DNA of 64,000 nucleotides. It comes from Muribaculum sp. An289. GTDB lineage: Bacteria; Bacteroidota; Bacteroidia; Bacteroidales; UBA932. Position numbers and translations under genes: made by a program. The stretch's first letter is position 1. Every line of letters starts with the position of its first letter. The stretch lies in the NCBI RefSeq assembly GCF_002159555.1, contig NZ_NFIV01000006.1, forward strand, positions 124,001-188,000, read 5' to 3'. Shown one piece after another: positions 24,555-35,088 of the stretch. The notes under the pieces are model-generated. The model was not told the origin of the DNA. It saw nothing but the letters and a program-made list of their open reading frames with translations, and made no database searches.

Positions 24555-27368
24555 ATGGGAGAAATAAAACCTTTTTTGCGGCAAGTGGCCGAAATATGCA
24601 AAGACAGGATTCTTGACCGGAATTCGAGGGTCTGTCTGGTTTTTCCGAGCAGGCGTTCCACTGTGTTTTTCCGTCAGTACCTTTCGGAAATAATGGACAA
24701 GCCGTTCTTTTCTCCGGAACTGATTACCATAAATGAACTTTTCGGTAAGATTTCCGATCTCCGTGTGGCGGACAGAATAACTCTGCTGCAACGGCTTTAT
24801 GCCTGTTATTCGGAAATAGTACCGGAGCCGGAAAGTTTGGACAGTTTCGTTTTCTGGGGGGACATGCTTGTCTCCGATTTCAATGATGTGGACAAATACA
24901 TGGTAGATGCGCGTAGCCTGTTCATGAATGTGTCCGATTTGAACGCTTTGAAAGATGATTTCAGCTATCTTACAGAAAAACAGAGGGAAGCCATAAAGGG
25001 CTTCTGGGGCCATTATTTTGGAAACGGGGTTTCTGTTTCGGATGGCGTGCGTAAGAATTTCAGCAGCAATTGGCGCATATTGTTCCCCCTTTATGAAAGA
25101 TTCAGGGCTTTACTCGGGAAAGAAGGCATCGCATACGACGGGATGCTGTATCGCCAAGTCGCGGAAAAGCTGCGCGCCGGTTCTTTGGAACCGTTGGAAG
25201 GATATGGCACAGTAGTGTTTATCGGACTGAATGCGCTCAACGAGTGTGAAAAAGTCCTGCTGAAGCATTTTATGGACGAAGGACGCGCGGATTTCTATTG
25301 GGATTTTTGCGGAAGCATGCTCAGGGACGAAAAGAATGCAGCATCGCTTTTCATGAAGGAAAACATTAAAGATTTCCCTTCCAGATATGTTTTGGACGAC
25401 AGTGATGTAACAGCCCCGTGTATTCAGGCTGTATCCGTACCTTCTGCGGTGGGGGAAGCGAAATATGCCGGAGAGATCCTCTCTTCCCTTGGAGACGGTA
25501 TCGGACGAGAAACGGCGGTTGTGCTTCCTGACAGTTCCCTGCTGGCCCCGCTTTTGAGCGCCATTCCTCAGAATGTGTCTTCGATAAATGTGACAATGGG
25601 ATGCCCTATGGGAGGTTCAGCCTTGTATTCGTTTATGCGTTCGTTGAAGGAATTGCATCTGCATTCGCGCAGACTGCCATCGGGAAAGATGAAATTTTAT
25701 CACCGGAACGTGATCGATTTGCTGCACCACAGATATCTGTGTTCGCAGCCGGGGGTACAGGATACGATAAAAACCATTTTTTCGTGCAACATGGTCTATG
25801 TTGAGCCGGAACTCCCCGGGACGTCGCCTTTGTTGAAAACGGTTTTCCGTGTAGTAATCGATGACTTCGAAAGTACGGAAAATACCGGTCAGCTCGCGGA
25901 TTATTGCAAGGATGTGCTGTGGGAACTCGGAGTTTCGGCGCCAAGCATTGACAGGGAGTTTATCAAGAAGTATCTTTCGGCCGTTGTCAAAATCGCTGAC
26001 ATGCGCCTTCCGGTACGTCCGGCCACGTGGTTCCGTCTTACAGACACGCTTGTGGCCGGTGCCACGGTGCCTTTCAAGGGCGAACCTCTGAGCGGGATAC
26101 AGATAATGGGACCTTTGGAGACAAGGGCCCTGGATTTTAAAAATGTTATCATTACATCCATGAACGAAGGGCTGTTCCCTTCGAACAAAAACGATTCTTC
26201 ATTCATTCCTTTTGTGCTCAGGAAAGGTTTCGGCCTGCCTACATACGAATATGAGGATGCCATATGGGCTTATTATTTCTATCGTCTGATCAGCCGTGCG
26301 GAAAAAGTCTTCTTAATATCCGATACTCGTGTCGAAGGATTGAAAGGAGGAGGCGAGAGCCGGTATGTCAAGCAGATAGAATATCTTTATTCTGACAAGG
26401 CGGTATTTTCGAGAAAAAATGTTTCGTTCTTTTCGGGCCCCGGAATGGCACCGCAGTCCGGGCAGGTCGTCAAGACTCCTGAAATCAGTTCCTTGATGGA
26501 AAAGATTTTTTTTGAGGACAGAACCCCGTTTTCATACAGTTCACTGAATGATTATGTGACTTGCCCTTTGAAATTCTATTACGCGCATGTTGCCCGGGAA
26601 ATTCCCGAAGAAGAGTTGGTGGACGATGTGGATTATTCATCATTCGGTCGCTGGTATCATTTGGCGATGCAGACATTGTACGGTCCGTGGGTAGGGAGAG
26701 AAATGACCAGGCAGTGCATTGAAAAAATGATTTCCGACAGGGATGCCCTTTCCGCCGTGGTGGACGAATCATTTTCCAAAATAACGCAGAATACTGAAAT
26801 ACGCGGCGCAAATCTGATAAATCGAGAGATAATCCTCAGGCTTGTGGAAAAGACATTGGAAGCGGATGCTGGTTTTGCACCGTTGAAGATAGCCGGGCTG
26901 GAAAGGTGGCTCACGGCCCCTTTCAGCTTGGATGACGGACGCCATGTGATGCTTGGAGGGTTTATTGACAGGTTGGATATTTGCGACGGTCGGTTGAGGA
27001 TAATAGATTATAAGACAGGTGCCGTGGATTTGAAGTACAAGGACGTATCGGAAGTTTTCGACAAAGGGAGGCAGAAGCGTCCCGGTATCATACTTCAGCT
27101 ATTCATTTACCGTTATCTTTTAGAACATGCGGGCCAAAGCATGGCGATGGGGTATCCTATGGCCGGTGTCATATATTCGTTAAAAGAGATATTCCGGTCG
27201 TCACCTCAGGAGTTTTGTTTTACTGACGGTGACTATTCGTCAATGCGCAAAGGGACCGCGTCCCTGATTGAAGAGATTCTGGACCCGGCGGTGCCTTTCA
27301 CCGAGGGGCCGTCGGCAAAATGCGAATATTGCGATTTCGCTTCTATATGTAAAAAGACGGAGGTGTGA
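24555..27368 (+). CDS. addB: AddB-like PD-(D/E)XK nuclease of a recombination helicase-nuclease
   Basis: A 937-residue protein with a degenerate UvrD-like N-terminal half (VFPSRRSTVFFRQYLSE at about 29) and a C-terminal nuclease. Nuclease motifs are visible as GGFIDRLDICDGRLRIIDYKTG-type sequence (about 800), with Asp and Lys of DYKTG. An iron-sulfur cluster is suggested by TCPLKFYY (about 675) plus CEYCDFASICKK at the C-terminus, the arrangement of AddB. In AddAB it processes double-strand breaks for RecA loading. The AddA-like helicase starts 2 bp after its stop. Bacteroidota versions are diverged, so the assignment rests on motifs and pairing. Confidence 0.85.
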   Translation: MGEIKPFLRQVAEICKDRILDRNSRVCLVFPSRRSTVFFRQYLSEIMDKPFFSPELITINELFGKISDLRVADRITLLQRLYACYSEIVPEPESLDSFVFWGDMLVSDFNDVDKYMVDARSLFMNVSDLNALKDDFSYLTEKQREAIKGFWGHYFGNGVSVSDGVRKNFSSNWRILFPLYERFRALLGKEGIAYDGMLYRQVAEKLRAGSLEPLEGYGTVVFIGLNALNECEKVLLKHFMDEGRADFYWDFCGSMLRDEKNAASLFMKENIKDFPSRYVLDDSDVTAPCIQAVSVPSAVGEAKYAGEILSSLGDGIGRETAVVLPDSSLLAPLLSAIPQNVSSINVTMGCPMGGSALYSFMRSLKELHLHSRRLPSGKMKFYHRNVIDLLHHRYLCSQPGVQDTIKTIFSCNMVYVEPELPGTSPLLKTVFRVVIDDFESTENTGQLADYCKDVLWELGVSAPSIDREFIKKYLSAVVKIADMRLPVRPATWFRLTDTLVAGATVPFKGEPLSGIQIMGPLETRALDFKNVIITSMNEGLFPSNKNDSSFIPFVLRKGFGLPTYEYEDAIWAYYFYRLISRAEKVFLISDTRVEGLKGGGESRYVKQIEYLYSDKAVFSRKNVSFFSGPGMAPQSGQVVKTPEISSLMEKIFFEDRTPFSYSSLNDYVTCPLKFYYAHVAREIPEEELVDDVDYSSFGRWYHLAMQTLYGPWVGREMTRQCIEKMISDRDALSAVVDESFSKITQNTEIRGANLINREIILRLVEKTLEADAGFAPLKIAGLERWLTAPFSLDDGRHVMLGGFIDRLDICDGRLRIIDYKTGAVDLKYKDVSEVFDKGRQKRPGIILQLFIYRYLLEHAGQSMAMGYPMAGVIYSLKEIFRSSPQEFCFTDGDYSSMRKGTASLIEEILDPAVPFTEGPSAKCEYCDFASICKKTEV

Positions 27369-27369
27369 C

Positions 27370-30327
27370 ATGTTAAAGGTTTACAGCGCTTCGGCCGGTT
27401 CTGGCAAGACTTTCCGGTTGGCAAAAGAATACATAAAGCTTCTTTTCAGGCATGAATACGCCTATCGGAACATACTTGCCGTGACTTTTACAAACAAGGC
27501 GACGGAAGAAATGAAGTCCCGTATCCTTGAGCAGTTGAATGTGCTTGCGTCTTGTCCCGAAAAGTCCCCTTACTATGAGGACATAGCTTCGGCATGCGGG
27601 TTTTCCGCCAAAGAAACCGCAGAAACGGCAAGAAATGTCCTGGAACGCATAATGAATGATTATACGACATTCTCCGTAAGCACCATAGACCGGTTCTTCC
27701 AAAGGACGATGAGGGCTTTTGCCCGCGAACTCGGGCTTTACGGCTCCTATTCAGTTGATTTGGACAGGATGGCTGTTTATTCGGAGGGTATAGATGACGT
27801 AGTGGACTCCATAGGCGGTGACAGCACGGATCCGGCATTGATCGGATGGTTGGTGGAGATGGCGATGGATTCTTTTGAAAGAGGGGGAAAATGGAATGTC
27901 AAGGATTTTCTTAAAAATTCCGGAACGGAAATTTTCAGCGAAGAGTTCCGCATAAAGAGCGGAGGAGTCCCATACGACAGGGCTTTGCCGAAAAAATCCA
28001 TAGCCCTCGTGCGTGAACGGTGCGGACGCATTATGGGAGATTTTGAGCAGGGAATGTCCGGTTATGCTTCCCGTGCGCTGTCTGTCATCTCGGAAGGGAT
28101 GCTGGCTCCGGAAGATTTTATCGGAGGGGGCCGTTCGCCTTTCAGGAAGCTTCGTGATATTGCGGAAGGCAAACTTTTTGAAATCCCCGATTCTCTGACG
28201 GCCAGGATTGATGCCTCATCCGAGGCATGGTACGCAAGGACATCTGCCTTCAAAGACCGCATATCGGCAGTGTATCCGTCTCTTAACGATTGCCTGCACG
28301 AAATGAAGGTTTATTATGAAGACAATCATGTTTTGTACAATACTGCCGTTGCTGTCTCTTCGGAACTGTTGCGCCTCGGTGTCGTGTCAGACATAGCGTC
28401 TGCGATAGCGAGCATTCTGAGAGAACGCAACACTGTCATGCTGGACGATACGAACCAGGCTTTGGCAGGGATTATTTCCGATGACGATACCCCTTTCGTG
28501 TACGAGAAGCTCGGTACGCGTTATGACGACTACCTTTTGGATGAGTTCCAGGATACTTCGAGGTTGCAGTGGCACAATTTCCTGCCTCTTGTATCCAATT
28601 CTGTATCACAGGGCGGTGAAACATTGGTGGTCGGAGACGTAAAACAGAGTATCTACAGGTGGCGCTCCGGAGATTGGCGTATTTTGGGCGGAGAAATTAA
28701 AGAAAGATTTCCAGATGCCTTGTTTGAAAGCATGAAGGAAAACTGGAGGAGTCTTGGCAACATAGTTTCATTCAACAATGATTTTTTTTCTTTTGCGGTA
28801 GAGCGTTGCGGAAGCAGTATGCTTTCCGAGGTATATGCCGATATACGGCAGGAAGTACCGTCCCTCCGTGCGCAGAAGGCCGAAGGCGGGCATGTGCATA
28901 TCAGGTTTTTGTCGAAGGATGACGATGTTTCATCGGCCGATGAATGCTTGCTGTCTTCTATTTCGCGTTTGCGCGCCAACGGGTACGTATTTTCCGACAT
29001 TACTTTGCTGGTCCGTTCCAACTCGGACGGCGAAAGGGCCGTGGAACTCTTGAAAAACAATGGTATTCCGGTAATTTCAGATGATTCGTTACTTGTAGGC
29101 AATTCATTTGCGGTAAAATATGTCATAAATACGCTCCGGAAAACCGCTCCCGGCGACATGCCTGCCATGTCTCTGTATGCCTTTTGCGAAGCTTGTGTCG
29201 CTGAGTTGCCAGAGGAAACCATGGCTCCGGATACGGCCCATGTATACGCTTTCCTTGACAAGGTCAATGAGTTCGTTTCTTCCGAGGGCGATGATCCGCA
29301 TGGATTTCTTTCATGGTGGGAGACTTTTTCGCAGTCATTTACCGTACCTGCCCCGGAAAACGATTATGCGGTGAGGGTTATGACTGTGCACAAGTCAAAA
29401 GGCCTCGATTTCAAGGCCGTGATAGTCCCTTACCTTGAAGTGCCGATGTACAAGGCTTCTAAAAGATGGGTGAGACTCCCCGAAGACGATTTCGGTACCG
29501 GATTGTTGGTGCCGGTCGTGTTGAACTCTAAGTCTGAAAAAACGCTTTTCGCAGATGATTACAGAGAGGAGGCGGAGCTTTCCATAGTGGACAATTTCAA
29601 TATAGCTTACGTGGCCTTTACGCGCGGCGTGGAGGAGCTGGTGATTATATGTGATCCGCTCTCAAAAGCTTTTATGTCCAATCCGTCCGAACCTTCGAGA
29701 ATCTCGGAATACCTGTATGCTTTCTGCCGTGAAAACCGGGGTGAAGGCATGTCTTTCGATTTCGGGGATTGGATGCGCGCTTCATCAGGAAACAGGCAGA
29801 ATAAAACGGAAAATGCCATAGTGCCGTATTTTCGTCCTTTGTCATTCGGCAACAGGCTGAAACTCGCGTATGACAGTTTCGATTATTTCACCGATGCTCC
29901 GCAAAGGCGCGGTAGGGGGAAAATACTGCACACGATCATGTCGCGCATAAAATCGGTAGGGGACATTGAAGGTTCCCTGTCCCGTTCCGTGATGGAAGGG
30001 GACATAAGCCTTGCAGAAATGCCGGAATATCTTGAAGAGATAAATTCTGCGGTCTCGTCCGTAGAAAAATACGGCTGGTTTACCGGAAAATACGATGTTT
30101 TGACCGAAATAGAGATCATCGAACCCGGAGGGCGGATAAGCCGCCCGGACAGGGTGCTTGTCTCCGGAAACGAAGCCGTTGCGATAGACTATAAATTCGG
30201 GAGACAGGAAGCCGGCCATGAAAGACAGATAAGACGCTACATGTCTCTTTTGTCCTCGATGGGCTATTTGCGGGTAAAAGGCTTCCTCTGGTACGTTGAA
30301 CAAGGTCACATTCTTGGTTTTGAATAA
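27370..30327 (+). CDS. addA: AddA-like UvrD/Rep-family helicase-nuclease
   Basis: A 985-residue helicase. Walker A SAGSGKT is at 8-14 in MLKVYSASAGSGKTFRLAKE. Motif Ia is LAVTFTNKATEEMK (about 37), the DEFQDTS Walker B about 392, GDVKQSIYRWR about 424, and VMTVHKSKGLDFKAVIVP about 670. The C-terminal RecB-like nuclease keeps AIDYKFG. The size is smaller than Firmicutes AddA (about 1,200). It starts 2 bp after addB, so the two form one unit. Role: double-strand break end processing. RecB-like is an equivalent family-level name. Confidence 0.88.
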   Translation: MLKVYSASAGSGKTFRLAKEYIKLLFRHEYAYRNILAVTFTNKATEEMKSRILEQLNVLASCPEKSPYYEDIASACGFSAKETAETARNVLERIMNDYTTFSVSTIDRFFQRTMRAFARELGLYGSYSVDLDRMAVYSEGIDDVVDSIGGDSTDPALIGWLVEMAMDSFERGGKWNVKDFLKNSGTEIFSEEFRIKSGGVPYDRALPKKSIALVRERCGRIMGDFEQGMSGYASRALSVISEGMLAPEDFIGGGRSPFRKLRDIAEGKLFEIPDSLTARIDASSEAWYARTSAFKDRISAVYPSLNDCLHEMKVYYEDNHVLYNTAVAVSSELLRLGVVSDIASAIASILRERNTVMLDDTNQALAGIISDDDTPFVYEKLGTRYDDYLLDEFQDTSRLQWHNFLPLVSNSVSQGGETLVVGDVKQSIYRWRSGDWRILGGEIKERFPDALFESMKENWRSLGNIVSFNNDFFSFAVERCGSSMLSEVYADIRQEVPSLRAQKAEGGHVHIRFLSKDDDVSSADECLLSSISRLRANGYVFSDITLLVRSNSDGERAVELLKNNGIPVISDDSLLVGNSFAVKYVINTLRKTAPGDMPAMSLYAFCEACVAELPEETMAPDTAHVYAFLDKVNEFVSSEGDDPHGFLSWWETFSQSFTVPAPENDYAVRVMTVHKSKGLDFKAVIVPYLEVPMYKASKRWVRLPEDDFGTGLLVPVVLNSKSEKTLFADDYREEAELSIVDNFNIAYVAFTRGVEELVIICDPLSKAFMSNPSEPSRISEYLYAFCRENRGEGMSFDFGDWMRASSGNRQNKTENAIVPYFRPLSFGNRLKLAYDSFDYFTDAPQRRGRGKILHTIMSRIKSVGDIEGSLSRSVMEGDISLAEMPEYLEEINSAVSSVEKYGWFTGKYDVLTEIEIIEPGGRISRPDRVLVSGNEAVAIDYKFGRQEAGHERQIRRYMSLLSSMGYLRVKGFLWYVEQGHILGFE

Positions 30328-30412
30328 TGAAGTGCTTCCGCTTCCGGCTACGGTCAAAACCGGCCAATGAGAATCGGTTCAAAATTTATTGGCATATCTC
30401 TCGGTTTTTTCG

Positions 30413-30420
30413 TACCTTTG
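30413..30420 (+). promoter_or_regulatory. -7 box of the lipoprotein/fimbrillin operon
   Basis: TACCTTTG fits TAnnTTTG. A partial -33 (ATTG ending 30391) lies 21 nt upstream and the first gene starts at 30448. Confidence 0.5.
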
Positions 30421-30447
30421 TGTTTGAATTTAAATATTTTATAATCA

Positions 30448-31422
30448 ATGAAACGTTTTTTAGTACCATTTGTTTTATTAGTTGGGATTTTTTCATGTTC
30501 CAAAGGGACTGAGGAAGTTCCTACAATGGATTCCGTGATTGAAATAGATCCCGGAATCGTGGAAGTCGAGGCTGCGGGAGGAACTTATACTGTCAGCTAT
30601 TCGATAACCGATCCTGCCGAAGATGGCGTAATCGAGACTCCGATATGCACCGATGGATGGTGTAATCAATTCGATGTCAGCGAACCGGGCGTTATTTCGT
30701 TCAATGTGGACCCCAATACGGTTCCCGGTGAAAGAAGGACGGAGGTAACCGTTCTGTATTCCAATGCGGAGGAACCTGCTGTGTTTACGGTAATCCAAGC
30801 GGATCCGACCAAAGTTCTGGCATCTGATCTGGATAATACTCTCTGGACTGCCGAAGTTTGTGAATTCGACCGCGATTCTACCATATTCAGGCTATTGACG
30901 GAATATAATGAACTGAGTTATCAGACGATAACCGCAGGGGAATTTGCTGACCAGTATGCGATTGACTATAATATGGCAAATCCGGACAGCCCGATATCTC
31001 CGGATGACGCGCTCGGATTTCAATTCATCGATACTCCGGAGTACAGGTCATACGCCAATGTTCTTTTCGGCGGCAATCAGATAGAGTTCGTCCACGGGGC
31101 TTCTAATCCTGTCGGCGGTGTAGCGGTCACGGATTTTTCAGGGCCTTACGTGTTTGATGAAAGCACCGGTATAATTACGGTAAACGACAAGAGCAACACG
31201 AACTATGAAAGGGAAGTAACCATACATGTCTCAAAGGACGGGGATTACCTTCTGTTCAGAATCATCAAGATGTGGTGGCCTGAGACTATTGCAGACTATT
31301 ACGGGGGTGACAAGCCTTATTTGGGTTTCAATGTTACCAATTACAACGGAACTCAAGCATATTGCCCTTACGGGTATCTTTTGTACAGAATGAAACTTTC
31401 ACAAAACGAAGATGAGCAGTAA
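30448..31422 (+). CDS. BACON-like domain lipoprotein
   Basis: A 324-residue exported protein. The lipoprotein signal ends in GIFSC (Cys17). Residues about 30-115 form a BACON-like beta-sandwich: VEVEAAGGTYTVSYSI, then DPNTVPGERRTEVTVLYSN and VFTVIQADP, the usual closing strand of that domain. The remaining 200 residues include a WTAEVCEF...TEYNELSY stretch and end with YLLYRMKLS; I do not recognise the fold. It is the first gene of a three-lipoprotein operon. It is probably surface-exposed or periplasmic; its ligand is unknown. Confidence 0.75.
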   Translation: MKRFLVPFVLLVGIFSCSKGTEEVPTMDSVIEIDPGIVEVEAAGGTYTVSYSITDPAEDGVIETPICTDGWCNQFDVSEPGVISFNVDPNTVPGERRTEVTVLYSNAEEPAVFTVIQADPTKVLASDLDNTLWTAEVCEFDRDSTIFRLLTEYNELSYQTITAGEFADQYAIDYNMANPDSPISPDDALGFQFIDTPEYRSYANVLFGGNQIEFVHGASNPVGGVAVTDFSGPYVFDESTGIITVNDKSNTNYEREVTIHVSKDGDYLLFRIIKMWWPETIADYYGGDKPYLGFNVTNYNGTQAYCPYGYLLYRMKLSQNEDEQ

Positions 31423-31456
31423 AAAACAATCAAAATTTAAATAAAAAAAGAAAACA

Positions 31457-33415
31457 ATGAAAAATATATTTACTTTATTGAAAATATCGGTGTTGGCACT
31501 GATTGCCATGTCGGTCTTTTCCTGTAAAAAGGACGAAGTGAAGACAGTCCCTACTGTAAGTGTCGAATTTGTGTCCTCGGGCATGACTTCGGCTACGCTT
31601 AGCATAACTTCTGAAAATGCAAATGAATTGGCATACATGATGTTGAACGATGCGGCGGAAGTGCCTTCAGCAAGGGGTATATTGACCGCAGGTACAAAGA
31701 TACAGGTTCCCGGCGGGGATGTGACGGTTTCCGACCTTGTCGCCGGTGAAACTTATCATATAGCGGCTGCGGCTGTTTCGGAAAACGGCGAATATTCTGA
31801 GGTGGCGACTCTGGAGTTCGGCACATCGGGGCAGAATTGTTCGTTTGACATTGATGTGATTTCCGCTACGGACAAATCCATATCGTATTCGGTAGTTCCT
31901 TCCATGGACAATGTAGACTATTATGTTGCCGCTTTGGAATTTTCCGTTTACGGGGACTCTGATGATGAAGCCATATATGAAGCCGTGGCCGAAAGTGCGG
32001 CACAGGCGGCTTCCGCAGCAGGGATTTCGTTGCAGGAATACCTTTCACAGAATCTCCATAGGGGAGAATATTCCGGTGTTGTTTCGGAACTCGTCCCTGA
32101 AACCGAATATTTGCTGACGGTATTCGGCATGTCTTCAGAAGATGCGTCCCCTACGACCCCTCTTTCAAGGATAGAAACATCTACAGTGCCTGAAACTCCG
32201 GAACTTACATTCGATTTGGAATACTCTGACGTTACAACCACGACTGTCCATTTGAAAGTGACTCCTTCAAACAAGACAGCACAGTTTATATTCCTCTGCC
32301 TTCCATCCGCGAATTTCCCTGATCTGACAGAAGATGATGCGGATGAAATCGCTCAGAGATATGTAGATGGCGTTAAAAGCTATTTGGATGCCGGAATAGG
32401 ACTTTATACTGGTGATCAGGACGTGCCTAACTTCTCGATAATGCAGAATACTGAATACTATTTCTTCGCTTTCGGATATACTCCGGGTGTGGGTATTTCA
32501 AGCAAATGCGAACTTGTGTCGTTCATGAGCGAAAGGGGCGTCGTTCCGGAGGACTTCGAGGCAGAAATAATCATAGATGCCACGACAGCGAAGCGTATCT
32601 CGGCCAGAGTGGTTCCGGCAGCCGGGTTTGAAAGCATCTTTTACGGTTGTGTCGCAATTCCTACCGATGAGTATACGGAAGAACTCGCAAAAGAGAGTGT
32701 CGAGCAGGCGATAGTCGATTATTACAACCAGCAGGTAGAATTTAATCCTACATACTCTATGCTGGATGCCGTTACTGCCGTATGCGACAGAGGTGAAGGA
32801 TGGTTTGAACCGTCAGGGCTTACTCCTGAAACGGAATATACTGTCGCTGCAGTATCCGTTTCAAATGAAGGTATCGCGGCAAAGGTTCTGACTACCACGG
32901 CTACCACAGGTTCGGAGGATGTTTCGGCAGCGACTTTCACAAGTACTTTCGTGAAAGTTTATGACGGTAATGAGGCATTGGAGGCCGGCTTGTTTGCCGA
33001 CTCGCCTCATCTGATGAAAGACAAAGGTATTGCAGTGTTCCATTTCGAACGTTCGTCCGAGGCTGTGGAATGCTATTATTACATGGCGAACGGAGACTAT
33101 TCCAACCCAGATGAAGAATTCAAGACCGATGATGACCTGTTGAGTTGGATAACTACCAATCCGTATTTCTATCAGGCTGACGAAAACACCCACTACGCTT
33201 TCGTGTCGGTTGATTTCTATGATGCATACACTTATTTGGGATGGTACTACACCATGCTTACTGTCGCAAAGGATTCACAGGGAATGTGGGGGCCTGTGGG
33301 CAGGACAATGATTCTGCCAGAGTATGCGAAAAGAGGAGATATCCAGGAATTGGTAGACCTCATCAATGAAATAGAGGCTGGTACAGAAAGTCTTTCAATT
33401 AAAGCAAGTAAATGA
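31457..33415 (+). CDS. Large modular lipoprotein with repeated fibronectin-III-like units
   Basis: 652 residues with a lipoprotein signal (AMSVFSC). It contains at least four modules of about 130 residues. Several carry strands like TATLSITSENANELAYMM and the closing motif LVPETEYLLTVFGMS / LTPETEYTVAAVSVS, typical of fibronectin-III-like or Bacteroidota surface glycan-binding proteins. Acidic residues dominate. The same kind of modules occur in the gene at 48,181. Its stop overlaps the start of the next gene by ATGA, suggesting translational coupling. The binding partner is unknown; it may be a surface accessory protein of the fimbrillin-like product. Confidence 0.7.
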   Translation: MKNIFTLLKISVLALIAMSVFSCKKDEVKTVPTVSVEFVSSGMTSATLSITSENANELAYMMLNDAAEVPSARGILTAGTKIQVPGGDVTVSDLVAGETYHIAAAAVSENGEYSEVATLEFGTSGQNCSFDIDVISATDKSISYSVVPSMDNVDYYVAALEFSVYGDSDDEAIYEAVAESAAQAASAAGISLQEYLSQNLHRGEYSGVVSELVPETEYLLTVFGMSSEDASPTTPLSRIETSTVPETPELTFDLEYSDVTTTTVHLKVTPSNKTAQFIFLCLPSANFPDLTEDDADEIAQRYVDGVKSYLDAGIGLYTGDQDVPNFSIMQNTEYYFFAFGYTPGVGISSKCELVSFMSERGVVPEDFEAEIIIDATTAKRISARVVPAAGFESIFYGCVAIPTDEYTEELAKESVEQAIVDYYNQQVEFNPTYSMLDAVTAVCDRGEGWFEPSGLTPETEYTVAAVSVSNEGIAAKVLTTTATTGSEDVSAATFTSTFVKVYDGNEALEAGLFADSPHLMKDKGIAVFHFERSSEAVECYYYMANGDYSNPDEEFKTDDDLLSWITTNPYFYQADENTHYAFVSVDFYDAYTYLGWYYTMLTVAKDSQGMWGPVGRTMILPEYAKRGDIQELVDLINEIEAGTESLSIKASK

Positions 33416-35028
33416 TGAGAAACATATACAGCTTGTTGATAATGATTCCGGCAATCCTTGTGATTGCCGGTTGTGAAAAGAACGGGCAGGAATCGGTTCT
33501 GGTGCCTTTGACTGTTTCCGTGTCAGATGACGGCTTCCTGTCATCGGACGGTGCGGCCGTATATCCTGCTGAATTCTCGGACGGGGATGCGATAGGTTTG
33601 TTTGCGGTTGAAAACGGAACGGTGTTAGAAGCTGTGGACAATCTTCGTCTTACGGCTTCATCCAATGGAGGGTCCATTGTCTGGTCTTCTTCGGATTCAG
33701 TCATGACATTTCCTGAAAATGCGGTTTATTATGCATATTATCCGTATCAGGAAAATTTCGGGGCCTCTGTAGACCCGGCTGCGACCACGGCTTCGGAATT
33801 TTTTGCTGACTTCATTGCAGGATGGAATTTGCCGGATGACCAGAGCAACGGTTTTGCAGATTATGACCTGTCTGTAGGAACAGCGTCTCCTTCATCGGGT
33901 AGGCTTGATTTTGAAATGTCCCATGCGATGGGATTGGTGAAAATAAGTCTTCCGGAGAAAACTTACCGCTTTACCAATACGGACAGGCAGATTCCTGACT
34001 ATTCTTTGTCCGGCAATGTGGTTTTCAATGACTTTAAGCCGTGGACGGATGGCAACTTTTACATTTATTTGATCATGCCGGGGAATTTCAGCCTGTCTGG
34101 CAGTTACGGGGATACACCGTGGCAACAGGACGGCGAGGCGATAGCCGACAATTGCGTGACTATAGACTATGGCGAACCTGAAGTGATAGAGCATTTGCTG
34201 CAAGTCGGTGATTTCTTTCTTGCGGACGGCTCTCTGATTTCTAAGGACGCTCCGGCATCAGAGGTGTCCTCGGCCGATGTGATAGGCATTGTATGCCAGA
34301 TTGATCCTGACAGGATAGCAGATGGTGAAAAAGAGGCCCTTGGCGGTGTCGCGCATGCCATTGTTCTGGCTACGCGGGTAGCAGGTTTTTTAAGCGCAGA
34401 TAATTTAGGGTATATGCGCCGTTTCTATACCGATTATTCTATTCAGAATACTGACTTCGAGGCCAGCTATACAAGGGACGAGGAGGAAATAGGTTTTCCT
34501 AATATCCCGATGACATCCGATCTGCAAGAACTGTATACGTTGGCAGATGAAAATCTGGATGGATATAGAGCCACTCATTTGATATATACCGAAAGGGCGG
34601 ATGATTTCGCAAAGGGATATTATCCCGGTTTTAAGGCGGTATATGATTTTGCTTCAGAAGTGGGAGGCCCGGCAGAGGGTGTCACTACAGGTTGGTTCAT
34701 GCCGTCGGGAGGCCAGTATCTTGATGCAATCCGCAATCTATGCAATGTAGAATTGGATATTACCGGTATCGTTGCATCGGGTGTCGCGAACGGCAGTATG
34801 GCATGGGAAGGCCAAGGCGCTCTGGCATCGGCCATGAATAAGGCCATGGAGAAAGTTTCCAACAATAATAAAATACTGTATAGCGATTATCAGAACGGGG
34901 TTATGATTGCGGCTACCGCATCTGACAAATATTACAGATATATAGATATCGCCGATGGAGGCTGGGTGGACTATATATGTTTCTTTAAATATGCTACTTC
35001 GATTGTAAGGCCTATGTTGGCATTCTGA
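33412..35028 (+). CDS. Fimbrillin-family lipoprotein
   Basis: 538 residues. The signal ends in VIAGC (lipidated Cys). The first half reads as a fimbrillin N-terminal fold: PAEFSDGDAIGLFAVENG, YYAYYPYQENFG, and LDFEMSHAMGLVKISLP with the typical hydrophobic strand after 'MSH'. The second half starts LLQVGDFFLADGSLI and includes GWFMPSGGQYLDAIRNL, a motif of Bacteroidota surface adhesins. Fimbrillins build surface fibres after lipid anchoring and proteolysis, so adhesion is the likely role. No chaperone-usher or protease gene lies nearby. Translation is coupled to the preceding gene (4-bp overlap); an alternative ATG lies one codon later. Confidence 0.75.
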   Translation: MMRNIYSLLIMIPAILVIAGCEKNGQESVLVPLTVSVSDDGFLSSDGAAVYPAEFSDGDAIGLFAVENGTVLEAVDNLRLTASSNGGSIVWSSSDSVMTFPENAVYYAYYPYQENFGASVDPAATTASEFFADFIAGWNLPDDQSNGFADYDLSVGTASPSSGRLDFEMSHAMGLVKISLPEKTYRFTNTDRQIPDYSLSGNVVFNDFKPWTDGNFYIYLIMPGNFSLSGSYGDTPWQQDGEAIADNCVTIDYGEPEVIEHLLQVGDFFLADGSLISKDAPASEVSSADVIGIVCQIDPDRIADGEKEALGGVAHAIVLATRVAGFLSADNLGYMRRFYTDYSIQNTDFEASYTRDEEEIGFPNIPMTSDLQELYTLADENLDGYRATHLIYTERADDFAKGYYPGFKAVYDFASEVGGPAEGVTTGWFMPSGGQYLDAIRNLCNVELDITGIVASGVANGSMAWEGQGALASAMNKAMEKVSNNNKILYSDYQNGVMIAATASDKYYRYIDIADGGWVDYICFFKYATSIVRPMLAF

Positions 35029-35050
35029 CAGATATAAAGACTTTTCTTGG

Positions 35051-35086
35051 GGGGTTGTGTCAAAATGAAATTTTTGATACAACCCC
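35051..35086. terminator. Bidirectional terminator between fimbrillin-like gene and perM
   Basis: GGGGTTGTGTCAAAA (35051-35065) pairs with TTTTGATACAACCCC (35072-35086): 15 bp with one G.T pair and a 6-nt loop. It lies between convergent genes, just after both stop codons. Confidence 0.75.
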
Positions 35087-35088
35087 TG

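Noticed and set aside
30361-35028. Invertible promoter at the fimbrillin operon
   Set aside because: I looked for inverted repeats flanking the -7 box at 30413 and found none.
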